This document shows, one piece after another, positions 32,402 to 40,159 of a stretch of DNA of 41,931 nt (positions are counted from its first letter, which is position 1; every line of letters begins with the position of its first letter). Below the pieces are notes generated by a model. The model was not told the origin of the DNA. It ran no database searches and saw nothing but the letters and a program-made list of their open reading frames with translations. The position numbers and the translations under genes were made by a program. The DNA is from Ignavibacteriota bacterium. Its GTDB lineage: Bacteria > Bacteroidota > Ignavibacteria > UBA10030 > UBA6906. The stretch lies in contig PMNE01000030.1 of the NCBI GenBank assembly GCA_003162635.1, forward strand, positions 86,757-128,687. Reading direction: 5' to 3'.

Positions 32402-33199
32402 TCAGAGGGGGACCCGTCGGACTCTCCCCATCTTCTGCCCGAGAAAGCGCTCTCCGATCTCGCTGAACTTCGCCGGGAGGTCGCTGACAAAAAACTGCAG
32501 GTTCGGCTTTTGTTTGCTCGGATTGCGAATGTCTTGCTCATCGAGCACCCTTTCCACTTCCAGCGCCGCCGCAGCGCCGGAGTCGATCAACGTCATCCGC
32601 GGGTCGAGAACCGCCGCGATGGAGGAGCGAAGGACTGGATAGTGCGTGCAACCGAGGATCAGTGTGTCCACCTTCTCGAGCGTCAGAGGGAACAGATACT
32701 CCTTCGCCACGAGCATCGTCACCTGATGGTCGATCCATCCCTCCTCGGCCAGGGGCACGAAAAGCGGGCACGCACGCGCAAAGACCTGCACTTCCTCGTC
32801 GATCTGGCGCACCGCATTCGTATACGCACCGCTGTTGACCGTCGCACTGGTGCCGATGATGCCGACCCGTTTCTTCCGCGTCGCGCTGACCGCTGCCCGG
32901 GCACCGGGAATGATCACTCCGACGACCGGCACCCGTGCCCGCTTCTGCACAATGTCCAGCGCCACTGCCGAGACAGTATTGCAGGCGACCACGAGCATCT
33001 TGATTCCCTGCGACACCAGGAAGTCTGCATCCTGCGCCGCATATTCCCGGATCACCTGCGGCGATTTCGTCCCATAGGGAACCCGCGCCGTGTCCCCGTA
33101 GTACACGATGTTCTCGTGCGGCAACTGTTTCATCAGTGCCCGCACGACGGTCAATCCGCCGATGCCGCTGTCAAACACTCCGATCGGCTCCGCTGTCAT
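32402..33199 (-). CDS. murI: Glutamate racemase
   Basis: A 265-aa cofactor-free racemase that makes D-glutamate for peptidoglycan. Seen: GVFDSGIGGLTVVRAL at the N-terminus, YYGDTARVPYG, and the two catalytic cysteines C73 (VACNTVSA) and C184 (LGCTHYP). Length and motifs are standard. The usual ACNTAS is ACNTVS here, a mild change. The start ATGA overlaps the glnD stop by four bases, so the two are translated from one mRNA. Confidence 0.95.
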   Translation of the reverse strand: MTAEPIGVFDSGIGGLTVVRALMKQLPHENIVYYGDTARVPYGTKSPQVIREYAAQDADFLVSQGIKMLVVACNTVSAVALDIVQKRARVPVVGVIIPGARAAVSATRKKRVGIIGTSATVNSGAYTNAVRQIDEEVQVFARACPLFVPLAEEGWIDHQVTMLVAKEYLFPLTLEKVDTLILGCTHYPVLRSSIAAVLDPRMTLIDSGAAAALEVERVLDEQDIRNPSKQKPNLQFFVSDLPAKFSEIGERFLGQKMGRVRRVPL

Positions 33200-35844
33200 G
33201 TGTGTTCCTCCAGGCCCCTGTCCGATACTTCACGGATCGTTTCGAGGATCTTCTCCTTGATGATCCCCCGCTTTCCCCTGTCGGTGATCGCCTGTCCCGT
33301 CCGGTCGAGAACGTAGAAGGCGTCGACGATCCCGTCAAGACGCGTCGCGATTTTGGCAAAATAAATATCCAGGCCAAGAAGCGATATCGTTTCCGTCACA
33401 CGGTAGAGGAACCCAACGCTGTCCGGCGCGTACACATCGATAATGGTGTAGCGGGGATTGTCCTCGAATCTCACTTCCATGCTGGTTCCGGGGTTGACCG
33501 GAAGTTTCGTCCGCCGCTTCCATTTCTTCCGGTGTTCCCGGAAGAGATGTTCGACATCGACTTCCCCCTGCATGACCTGCCGGAGATCGGAAGAGATCTT
33601 CTCGCACGTTCTCGGCTCCAGGGGTTGTTTCGTCGCCGCATCGGTGACGCGAAATCTGTCGATGATCAACCCGTCGCTTCGCGTGAAAATATTCGCATCG
33701 AAGATGTTCGCATCATTTGCCGAAAGGACGGCGCAGAACCGCGAAAGAGCGAACGGGGCGTCGCGGGCGATGACCGTTACATCCGTTGCTCCCGCGGATT
33801 CCGCAAAGAACGTCGACACGGGTTTGTTTTCCGCCCCCACAAGAATGTGCTGCGCGATCTGGTCCTCATCGAAGACCGCAAGATACGAGGCATTATCGAT
33901 CCCCTGCACGTGCCGTTCCACTTCCTCACGAGGGAGTGTCGCACTCAGCGCATCCACAAGCACACCGGCCGCTTCGATATGTTTCTCCTGCTGGTACTCA
34001 TCGATCTGATCCCCGGTCAGGTTCCGGCGCAGGATTTCCGCTGTCCTCTGGTACAAGTCCTGCAGCATGGCGGCCTTCCATTCCGTCCAGACGGAGGTAT
34101 TAAGCGCGGAAAGATCTGCATACGTGAGGATGTACAGATAATCGAGCAATTCAGGCCGCTGAAACCGGGCTGCGAATTCCTTCAACGTGTCGGCGTCATC
34201 GATATTCCGGCGAAAAGCCGTCTGCTCCATCACGAGATGGTTGCGGACGAGGAAGCCGACGGCAGGGTACGCGTCATCCATGCCGATCCGGTGCAGTATC
34301 ACGCGCGACATCTCGACACCGTTGATCTCGTGATCGGCGACCCCGCGGGGCTTGGCGATATCATGGAGGAGTATTGCCGCGTAGAGTATGTCCTTTCGCC
34401 GGAGGTTCCGGAAGACTTCGTGCATCACCCCCTGCTTTTCGCGGAGCCCCTCCGCGTTCGCCACTGCAATCAGCGTGTGTTCGTCCGCCGTATAATAGTG
34501 GTACACGTTATGCTGGAAGAAGGCCACGAGATCCCCGAATTCCGGTATATAGCGGGGAAGGATGTCGAGTTCGTTCATCGCATGGAGGGTCTTTGCCACG
34601 CGTTTCGATCCAAGGATGCGGCGGAAGCAGGCGGCAAGCTCGGCCGACTGCGCGTGTTCGGGGCGGAGAACACCCATGCTTCGTTCGATGGTTCCACGGA
34701 GGCGGAGGTCGATGTCCACCTCGTGTTCCGCAGCGCATGCAAACGCCTCGAAGATCTTCCCCGGGTCGGTGAATTCACGCACGGTCGGGACGATGGTCAG
34801 GACATCGTCGAACAGGAGGAATGTCGAGCCGATCTTCTCCCCCCGATGGCTTGGCTGCGCAGGTTCGATTGCCTCCTGGAAGCGCTGCCCCAGTTGTTGA
34901 AGCACCCGGTGGATCATCCGCGCATGGATATAGTACTCACGCATAAAAACTTCCACGGAGCGAAGACCCGTCGCCGACCCGAATCCAAGACCCTCGGCCA
35001 CAAGGATCTGCAGCGAGTAGTCAAGGGTATCGTGCAGAGATTCCCGCTGATAGTGCATTTCCTGGCGGACACGCAACAGAAATTCCAACGCACGGACAGC
35101 CCGCTCGTGCTCGTCAGGGGCAAGGATCCCCAGGCGGAGGAGATCGTCGAGAAACACCTTCAGAGCTGTCGTTCCGGGCTCGAGGGGAGCGAAGAATCTG
35201 GAATCCGTGCCGCGGTGGAGCCAGAACGCCGCCTGCAAGTCGCGCATTCCCCCTGCGCTCTTCTTGATATTCGGTTCCAGCAGTTTAACGGAACTCCCGT
35301 ACCGTTCATGCCGGTCGCCGACATCGGCAAAGACCCCTTTGATGAACCACACGGAGGAGGTCACCGACATGAGCTCGCGCATGGCATCATACAACCGCAC
35401 GGCAAGTTCCTCGTTCCCCTCGACACGACGGCTCTCGATCATCGAAGTCCAAGAGTCGAACGTTGTTCCATAGAGTGCCAGCGCTTCGTCGATCGTTCGG
35501 ACGCTGTGGCCGATGTCGAGCCCGGCATCCCAGAGAATATGAAGGATCGTCTTCGCCGCCTCCGATGCTGCCGCGCGATCGCTTCCGGAAGCGCAGAGAA
35601 TCATGATGTCGATATCGGAATAGGGGCAGAGCTCTGCACGACCGTAGCCGCCGAGAGCCAGAACCGCAATATGATCCATCGTCCCCGGGGGGAGAGTCTG
35701 GAGAGCGGAGCGGATTGCTCCGTCCATAAGGGAGGTGAGAGCCGCGCAGGTTTCGAACCCTCCGGCACCCGCTTTGTGTGCGGCGGCGATCTCTCGCTTC
35801 TGGGCCTCAATGAAGGTCGCCAGCGACCGGGGGTCTGTTGACAT
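33196..35844 (-). CDS. glnD: [Protein-PII] uridylyltransferase/uridylyl-removing enzyme
   Basis: An 882-aa nitrogen-sensing enzyme that adds UMP to PII proteins under nitrogen limitation and removes it when glutamine is high. Order: nucleotidyltransferase domain with GGYGRAELCPYSDIDI at 65-80 (catalytic D77 and D79), GlnD helical domain, HD hydrolase domain around 455-590 (LLHDIAKP, DHEINGVEMS) and two C-terminal ACT domains (about 690-760 and 805-875) that bind glutamine. All active-site motifs are intact. Start 35844 is supported by a promoter at 35873-35901; the track's 60 extra residues would begin upstream of the transcription start. No glnB or glnA is in the window. Overlaps murI by four bases. 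Confidence 0.93.
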   Translation of the reverse strand: MSTDPRSLATFIEAQKREIAAAHKAGAGGFETCAALTSLMDGAIRSALQTLPPGTMDHIAVLALGGYGRAELCPYSDIDIMILCASGSDRAAASEAAKTILHILWDAGLDIGHSVRTIDEALALYGTTFDSWTSMIESRRVEGNEELAVRLYDAMRELMSVTSSVWFIKGVFADVGDRHERYGSSVKLLEPNIKKSAGGMRDLQAAFWLHRGTDSRFFAPLEPGTTALKVFLDDLLRLGILAPDEHERAVRALEFLLRVRQEMHYQRESLHDTLDYSLQILVAEGLGFGSATGLRSVEVFMREYYIHARMIHRVLQQLGQRFQEAIEPAQPSHRGEKIGSTFLLFDDVLTIVPTVREFTDPGKIFEAFACAAEHEVDIDLRLRGTIERSMGVLRPEHAQSAELAACFRRILGSKRVAKTLHAMNELDILPRYIPEFGDLVAFFQHNVYHYYTADEHTLIAVANAEGLREKQGVMHEVFRNLRRKDILYAAILLHDIAKPRGVADHEINGVEMSRVILHRIGMDDAYPAVGFLVRNHLVMEQTAFRRNIDDADTLKEFAARFQRPELLDYLYILTYADLSALNTSVWTEWKAAMLQDLYQRTAEILRRNLTGDQIDEYQQEKHIEAAGVLVDALSATLPREEVERHVQGIDNASYLAVFDEDQIAQHILVGAENKPVSTFFAESAGATDVTVIARDAPFALSRFCAVLSANDANIFDANIFTRSDGLIIDRFRVTDAATKQPLEPRTCEKISSDLRQVMQGEVDVEHLFREHRKKWKRRTKLPVNPGTSMEVRFEDNPRYTIIDVYAPDSVGFLYRVTETISLLGLDIYFAKIATRLDGIVDAFYVLDRTGQAITDRGKRGIIKEKILETIREVSDRGLEEHT

Positions 35845-35872
35845 GGGAGAGTGGGCGGTTTCTCGTTCGTTT

Positions 35873-35901
35873 AATATACCTATTGAGCGAGGGAGTTTCA
35901 A
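35873..35901 (-). promoter_or_regulatory. Sigma-70-type promoter for glnD-murI
   Basis: TTGAAA (35896-35901), 17-base spacer, TATATT (35873-35878) on the minus strand; predicted start near 35866, a leader of about 22 bases. The remaining intergenic stretch up to 36107 (262 bases in all) shows only a weak CATAAT (36059-36064) as a possible -10 for the marR-like gene. Confidence 0.6.
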
Positions 35902-36106
35902 CTGGACGAAACGGTCTGTTTTGCCTTCTGAGAGGCCTTCGAGCGATCCTCCTTCGTTGAAAAAATGTACAGTCCGCATCAAAGACTCAACGGTTTGGTC
36001 GCGGTCTCCTGATCGGTTCCTCATGGCAATGATTCATTTAGGGGAAGTTTTTCTTAGGCATAATAGTTGCCCATAAGTACGGAGGATTTTCATTTTGGAG
36101 ACGAGC

Positions 36107-36529
36107 ATGGCGCAACCTACTGCTGAGTCTCTGGCAGACTTTCTGCTTGCACGCCGCAAAATCGATAAGCAGCTTGAAGCGGCGACGGGGTTGTCTGCCC
36201 ACGCCCTCCTAGTCCTCCTCGTCCTCCACTCCAGACATCCCGCCAGCGTGAAAGAGCTGACACATCATCTTGAAGTGAGCGGGAGTCGCACTTCGAAGCT
36301 TCTTGCCTATCTTGAGAAGAGAGACTGCATCACACGCCGTCTCAGTCCGGCGGATCACCGTACCGAAGATGTCTTCCTGACCCCGCATGGTGAGTACGTC
36401 ATCACGCGGGCCTTGACTCTTACGACGCAGCCCCCGGCGCTCGCCGCGGCCGGACGGACGGACTCTTCGGGATGGCCGGCCGGTGTGCTCGGGCTGCTTC
36501 TCCTGTGCATGCACACGATCGTCTGTTGA
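36107..36529 (+). CDS. MarR-family transcriptional regulator with short hydrophobic C-terminus
   Basis: A 140-aa regulator. Residues about 25-100 form a MarR winged helix: recognition region SVKELTHHLEVSGSRTSKLLAYLEKRDCITRRLSP, and wing DHRTEDVFLTPHG. Usual MarR proteins continue with long dimerisation helices. Here the domain is followed by a proline/serine-rich linker and a short hydrophobic tail (AGVLGLLLLCMHTIVC) with two Cys, which could be a changed dimer interface or a membrane/redox-responsive element. ATG 36107 follows TTGGAG; the track's TTG start is less likely. It lies 60 bases upstream of hdrC on the same strand with no promoter seen between, so it may regulate and be co-transcribed with the hdr-mvh operon (inference). 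Confidence 0.75.
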   Translation: MAQPTAESLADFLLARRKIDKQLEAATGLSAHALLVLLVLHSRHPASVKELTHHLEVSGSRTSKLLAYLEKRDCITRRLSPADHRTEDVFLTPHGEYVITRALTLTTQPPALAAAGRTDSSGWPAGVLGLLLLCMHTIVC

Positions 36530-36589
36530 GATCCATCAACGGGCGATAGGTTTCATCTCATCACCGTTCTGTCAGAGAGGACGGACAGC

Positions 36590-37240
36590 ATGATGCTCCC
36601 TGTACCCCCTGCCATGCGGGCTTCGGCCGCGAAGTCTCCCCCGCCGATGAAGACCGTCGTCAGAAGAATCAAGTTCGAATCGGAACTTGATCTTGCCTTC
36701 GGCGAGCGCGTCGCCGAGCGGGCCTACGGCCAGAAACTCCTCAGTTGCATCCAGTGCGGCACCTGCAGCGCCACATGCCCGCTGAGCCATTACATGGACT
36801 ACACCCCCCGCAAGATCATCGCGATGACCAGGGAGGGTTTCAAGGATGAAGTTCTGAATAGTCTCACGATCTGGCTCTGCGCGTCGTGCTACTCCTGTCA
36901 GGTACAGTGTCCCCGGCAGATTCATATCACCGACGTGATGTATGCTTTGAAGCGGGAAGCAATCGCACGCGGTTTCTACCCGGCTCATCATCCGATTCCC
37001 GTCCTTGCGCGGTCGTTCTATGAACGTGTGTTCGCCCAGGGCCGCAATACGGAAAGCCGCCTCCTCATCACTCTCTATCTGAGGACCAATCCTCTGGTCA
37101 TGCTCCGGGAGGCGTTTCTCGGTTTCCATCTCTGGCGCAAAGGCCGATTGTCGCTCAAGAAGGAATCGATCGCAGGAAGGAAGGACTTGCGGAAAATGCT
37201 GAACGCGGTCGAACACGGGAAGAAGGAGGAACCGCTATGA
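36590..37240 (+). CDS. hdrC: Heterodisulfide reductase subunit C-like iron-sulfur protein
   Basis: A 216-aa subunit with two [4Fe-4S] motifs: C53, C56, C59 and C63 (CIQCGTCSATCP) and C97, C100, C103 and C107 (CASCYSCQVQCP). HdrC carries electrons between HdrA and the catalytic HdrB. There are no membrane helices, so it is the soluble HdrABC type rather than membrane HdrDE. The N-terminal 20 residues are proline/alanine-rich; GAGAGGA before ATG 36590 supports this start. The stop overlaps the hdrB start (ATGA). First structural gene of the operon. Confidence 0.9.
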   Translation: MMLPVPPAMRASAAKSPPPMKTVVRRIKFESELDLAFGERVAERAYGQKLLSCIQCGTCSATCPLSHYMDYTPRKIIAMTREGFKDEVLNSLTIWLCASCYSCQVQCPRQIHITDVMYALKREAIARGFYPAHHPIPVLARSFYERVFAQGRNTESRLLITLYLRTNPLVMLREAFLGFHLWRKGRLSLKKESIAGRKDLRKMLNAVEHGKKEEPL

Positions 37241-38142
37241 CCTATCTCTATTTTCCGGGATGTTCACTCCGGAGCACAGGCCGTGCATACGAAGAATCGC
37301 TCCTGGCCGTGTGCAGAAAGCTCGAAATCCCCCTTCACGAACTCGACGACTGGAACTGCTGCGGGGCAACTGCGTATGTCTCGATCGACGAGACGCGCGC
37401 CTTCACACTGGCTGCGCGAAATCTGGCCATCGCCGACCACCTGCCCCAGCCCGACGGCTCCGATCCACAGATCCTTGCGCCGTGCAACGCATGCTATATG
37501 GTCCTGGCCAAGACTCACCACTTCATGGAGTCGAACGCGGAAGTCCGCGCCCACGTGAGCACCGCCCTCCACGCCGGAGGGATGACGTACACCGGCCAGA
37601 CGCGCGTGCGGCATCCCCTCGATGTTTTTGTGAACGACTTCGGAATCGACCGGATCGCAAAGAAGGTCGTGCATCCGCTCAAGGGGTTCAGAGTCGCCTG
37701 CTACTATGGATGCCAGGTCGTCCGCCCGTTCAGCGAATTTGATCACCCCGTGTATCCCATGACGATGGATCGGCTCGTCACGGCGCTCGGCGCGGAATCC
37801 GTGGACTGGCCCATGAAGACCCGCTGCTGCGGAGGAAGTCTCACAGGGACGATCCAGGAGGCCGGCTTCCGGCTGAACCGAGCTCTCCTGAAGGAAGCGA
37901 CAAAGCGGAAAGCAAACATCATCTTGACATGCTGCCCCCTGTGCCAGCACAACCTCGAGTGCTACCAGCAGAGGATCAACCGGAGATACGGCGAGACGAT
38001 CAACTTGCCGGTGGCATACTTCACGCAATTCATGGGGCTGGCACTCGGTATCCCGGCGAAGGAGTTGGCGATCCAGCGGCTTTTCAAACCCCCGTTGTCG
38101 CCGGCTCCCGCAGGAAAACAGGAGATCCACGCCCATGCCTGA
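37237..38142 (+). CDS. hdrB: Heterodisulfide reductase subunit B-like protein (two CCG domains)
   Basis: A 301-aa protein with both CCG domains complete: C..WNCCGATA..APCNACY in the first half and C..TRCCGGS..TCCPLCQ in the second. In methanogen HdrB these bind the two noncubane [4Fe-4S] clusters that reduce the CoM-S-S-CoB disulfide. This bacterium is not expected to have that disulfide, so the natural acceptor is unknown (a protein disulfide, or a low-molecular-weight or sulfur compound). Glycolate oxidase GlcF also has CCG domains, but the HdrC/HdrA/Mvh context decides for HdrB. Overlaps hdrC by 4 and hdrA by 8 bases. Confidence 0.9.
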   Translation: MTYLYFPGCSLRSTGRAYEESLLAVCRKLEIPLHELDDWNCCGATAYVSIDETRAFTLAARNLAIADHLPQPDGSDPQILAPCNACYMVLAKTHHFMESNAEVRAHVSTALHAGGMTYTGQTRVRHPLDVFVNDFGIDRIAKKVVHPLKGFRVACYYGCQVVRPFSEFDHPVYPMTMDRLVTALGAESVDWPMKTRCCGGSLTGTIQEAGFRLNRALLKEATKRKANIILTCCPLCQHNLECYQQRINRRYGETINLPVAYFTQFMGLALGIPAKELAIQRLFKPPLSPAPAGKQEIHAHA

Positions 38143-40159
38143 CACCGACAGCTCTCATCCCCTGCGCATCGGGTTCTACATCTGCCATTGCGGCCACAAC
38201 ATTGCAGGCACAATCGACGTCGCCTCCGTGGCACACTATGCCGCGGCCCTCCCACACGTGAGCGTGGCGCGGGAATACAAGTACATGTGTTCCGACCCGG
38301 GGCAGGAGCTTATCCAAAAGGACATTCGGGACCTGGAGCTCAACCGGATCGTCGTGGCATCATGCTCTCCTCTTCTTCACGAACACACATTCCGTCAGGC
38401 CGTGGAGAAGGGAGGACTGAACCCGTTTTTCTTCCAGATGGTCAACATCCGTGAAGATGTTTCATGGGTGAACGACAATCCGGCCGCGGCAACCGTGAAG
38501 GCGAAGGACCTCGCACGGGCGGCGATCTTCCGGGTGAGCCATCACCGCGCTCTCGACAAGAAGCATGTCAGTATTCATCCCGATGCGCTTGTCGTTGGGG
38601 CAGGCATTGCGGGAATCCACGCCGCGCTGACACTTGCCAACGCCGGCAAGAAAGTGACACTCGTGGAGAGGGAACCCACCATCGGCGGTCACATGGCAAT
38701 GTTTGACAAAACGTTCCCGACCCTCGACTGCGCTGCTTGTATCCTCACTCCGAAAATGTCGGCGGTCAGGAACCATCCCAACATCCGTCTTCTTTCGTAT
38801 TCCGAAGTGAAGGTGGTCGGCGGGTACGTCGGCAACTACAAGGTGACCATCAGGCGGAAACCACGCTACATCAAGGAGGAACTCTGCGTCGGTTGCATGG
38901 AGTGTATTGAGGCCTGCGTGTACAAGGAGGGGAAGACTCCCGACGAGTTCAACCAGGGGCTCAGCAAACGAAAGCCGATCTATATTCCGTTCCCGCAGGC
39001 GACACCCCAGGTGGTCGTTATCGATCCCGCAACGTGCATTGAATTCAAGTCGGGTCACTGCAAGAAGACGTGCGTTTCGGTATGCGATCGGGGCGCCGTG
39101 GACTTCTCGCAGAAGGAGGAGACGATCGACATCGATGTCGGGACGATCATCCTTGCCACGGGCTACGCGACGTTCGATCCCAAGCGGTTGCCCTACTACG
39201 GATACGGGAAATACCCCAACGTGTACAGTTCCCTCGAAGTCGAGCGCCTCGTCAACGCGTCAGGGCCAACGGCGGGCGAGCTGATTCTCCGCGACGGCCG
39301 GCACCCTAAGACCGTCGGGATCATCCACTGCGTCGGATCGCGCGACAGGAACACGAATCGATGGTGTTCCCGCACCTGCTGCATGTATTCGCTCAAGCTT
39401 GCGCATCTCCTCAAAGAGCATACGGAAGCCGAGGTATATAACTTCTACATCGACATACGTGCCGCAGGAAAATCATACGAGGAGTTCTACGACAAACTGT
39501 TGGAGGAGAATATCCACTTCGTCCGCGGGCGGGTGGCTGAGGTGACCGATTGGGCGGCCAGGCCTTCAGAGGAGGGGAAGCTGGTCATCCGGGTCGAGGA
39601 TACCTTGATCGGGGTGGTCCGCCGGGTGCCGGTCGATATGGTTGTCCTTGCCGTGGGGATGGAGCCCAGCGCGGATGCGCAGGACGTTCGGAGAATGTTC
39701 AACATTTCCTGCTCCACAGAGGGTTTCTTCCTCGAACGCCATCCCAAGCTCGCCCCTGTCGATACCTTTACCGACGGCATTTTCATTGCCGGTGCGTGCC
39801 AGGGGCCGAAAGACATTCCCGACAGCGTGGCGCAGGCGGGCGCAGCGGCAGCCCAGGCGCTGACGCTGATCGACACGGGCGAAGTGGAACTCGAGCCAAA
39901 CACGGCATACATCGCGGAAGAATTTTGCTCGGGGTGTAAGTCATGCCTTGGGATATGTCCCTACACAGCCATCACGCGGGACGAGATCAAGGGGAAGGCC
40001 TTTATCAATGAGGCGCTTTGCAAGGGGTGCGGCACATGCGTCGCCGCCTGCCCCTCGGGTGCCATCCGACAGCATCTTTTCGAGGACGACCAGATTTTCA
40101 GCGAGATCGACGGGATCCTCGCCGATGACAACCTCACAACCGCGGGGGTTGAACGATGA
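38135..40159 (+). CDS. hdrA: Heterodisulfide reductase subunit A-like FAD protein (electron-bifurcating)
   Basis: A 674-aa flavoprotein close in length to methanogen HdrA (about 650-660). N-terminal domain with C17 and C19 (YICHCGHNIAG); FAD/thioredoxin-reductase-like domain with GAGIAG near 155-160; the HdrA hallmark FPTLDCAACILTPKM (C199, C202); an inserted ferredoxin with C251, C254, C257 and C261 and a further cluster (CIEF..GHCKKTCVSVCDRGAVDF); and two C-terminal [4Fe-4S] motifs, CSGCKSCLGICP and CKGCGTCVAACP. All parts used for flavin-based bifurcation are present. It should receive electrons through MvhD and send them to ferredoxin and to HdrBC. The 3' end overlaps the next gene (ATGA). 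Confidence 0.93.
   Translation: MPDTDSSHPLRIGFYICHCGHNIAGTIDVASVAHYAAALPHVSVAREYKYMCSDPGQELIQKDIRDLELNRIVVASCSPLLHEHTFRQAVEKGGLNPFFFQMVNIREDVSWVNDNPAAATVKAKDLARAAIFRVSHHRALDKKHVSIHPDALVVGAGIAGIHAALTLANAGKKVTLVEREPTIGGHMAMFDKTFPTLDCAACILTPKMSAVRNHPNIRLLSYSEVKVVGGYVGNYKVTIRRKPRYIKEELCVGCMECIEACVYKEGKTPDEFNQGLSKRKPIYIPFPQATPQVVVIDPATCIEFKSGHCKKTCVSVCDRGAVDFSQKEETIDIDVGTIILATGYATFDPKRLPYYGYGKYPNVYSSLEVERLVNASGPTAGELILRDGRHPKTVGIIHCVGSRDRNTNRWCSRTCCMYSLKLAHLLKEHTEAEVYNFYIDIRAAGKSYEEFYDKLLEENIHFVRGRVAEVTDWAARPSEEGKLVIRVEDTLIGVVRRVPVDMVVLAVGMEPSADAQDVRRMFNISCSTEGFFLERHPKLAPVDTFTDGIFIAGACQGPKDIPDSVAQAGAAAAQALTLIDTGEVELEPNTAYIAEEFCSGCKSCLGICPYTAITRDEIKGKAFINEALCKGCGTCVAACPSGAIRQHLFEDDQIFSEIDGILADDNLTTAGVER

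Noticed and set aside
33136-35841. 901-aa plus-strand ORF opposite glnD
   Set aside because: It mirrors glnD codon for codon on the other strand, has no recognisable motifs and is rich in Arg/His/Asp as expected for an antisense frame in GC-rich DNA; glnD has all its catalytic motifs and a promoter.
37237-38142. Glycolate oxidase iron-sulfur subunit (GlcF) or LutA as alternative for the CCG protein
   Set aside because: Those share CCG domains, but the soluble HdrC upstream, HdrA with its FPTLDC motif and MvhD/G downstream identify HdrB.
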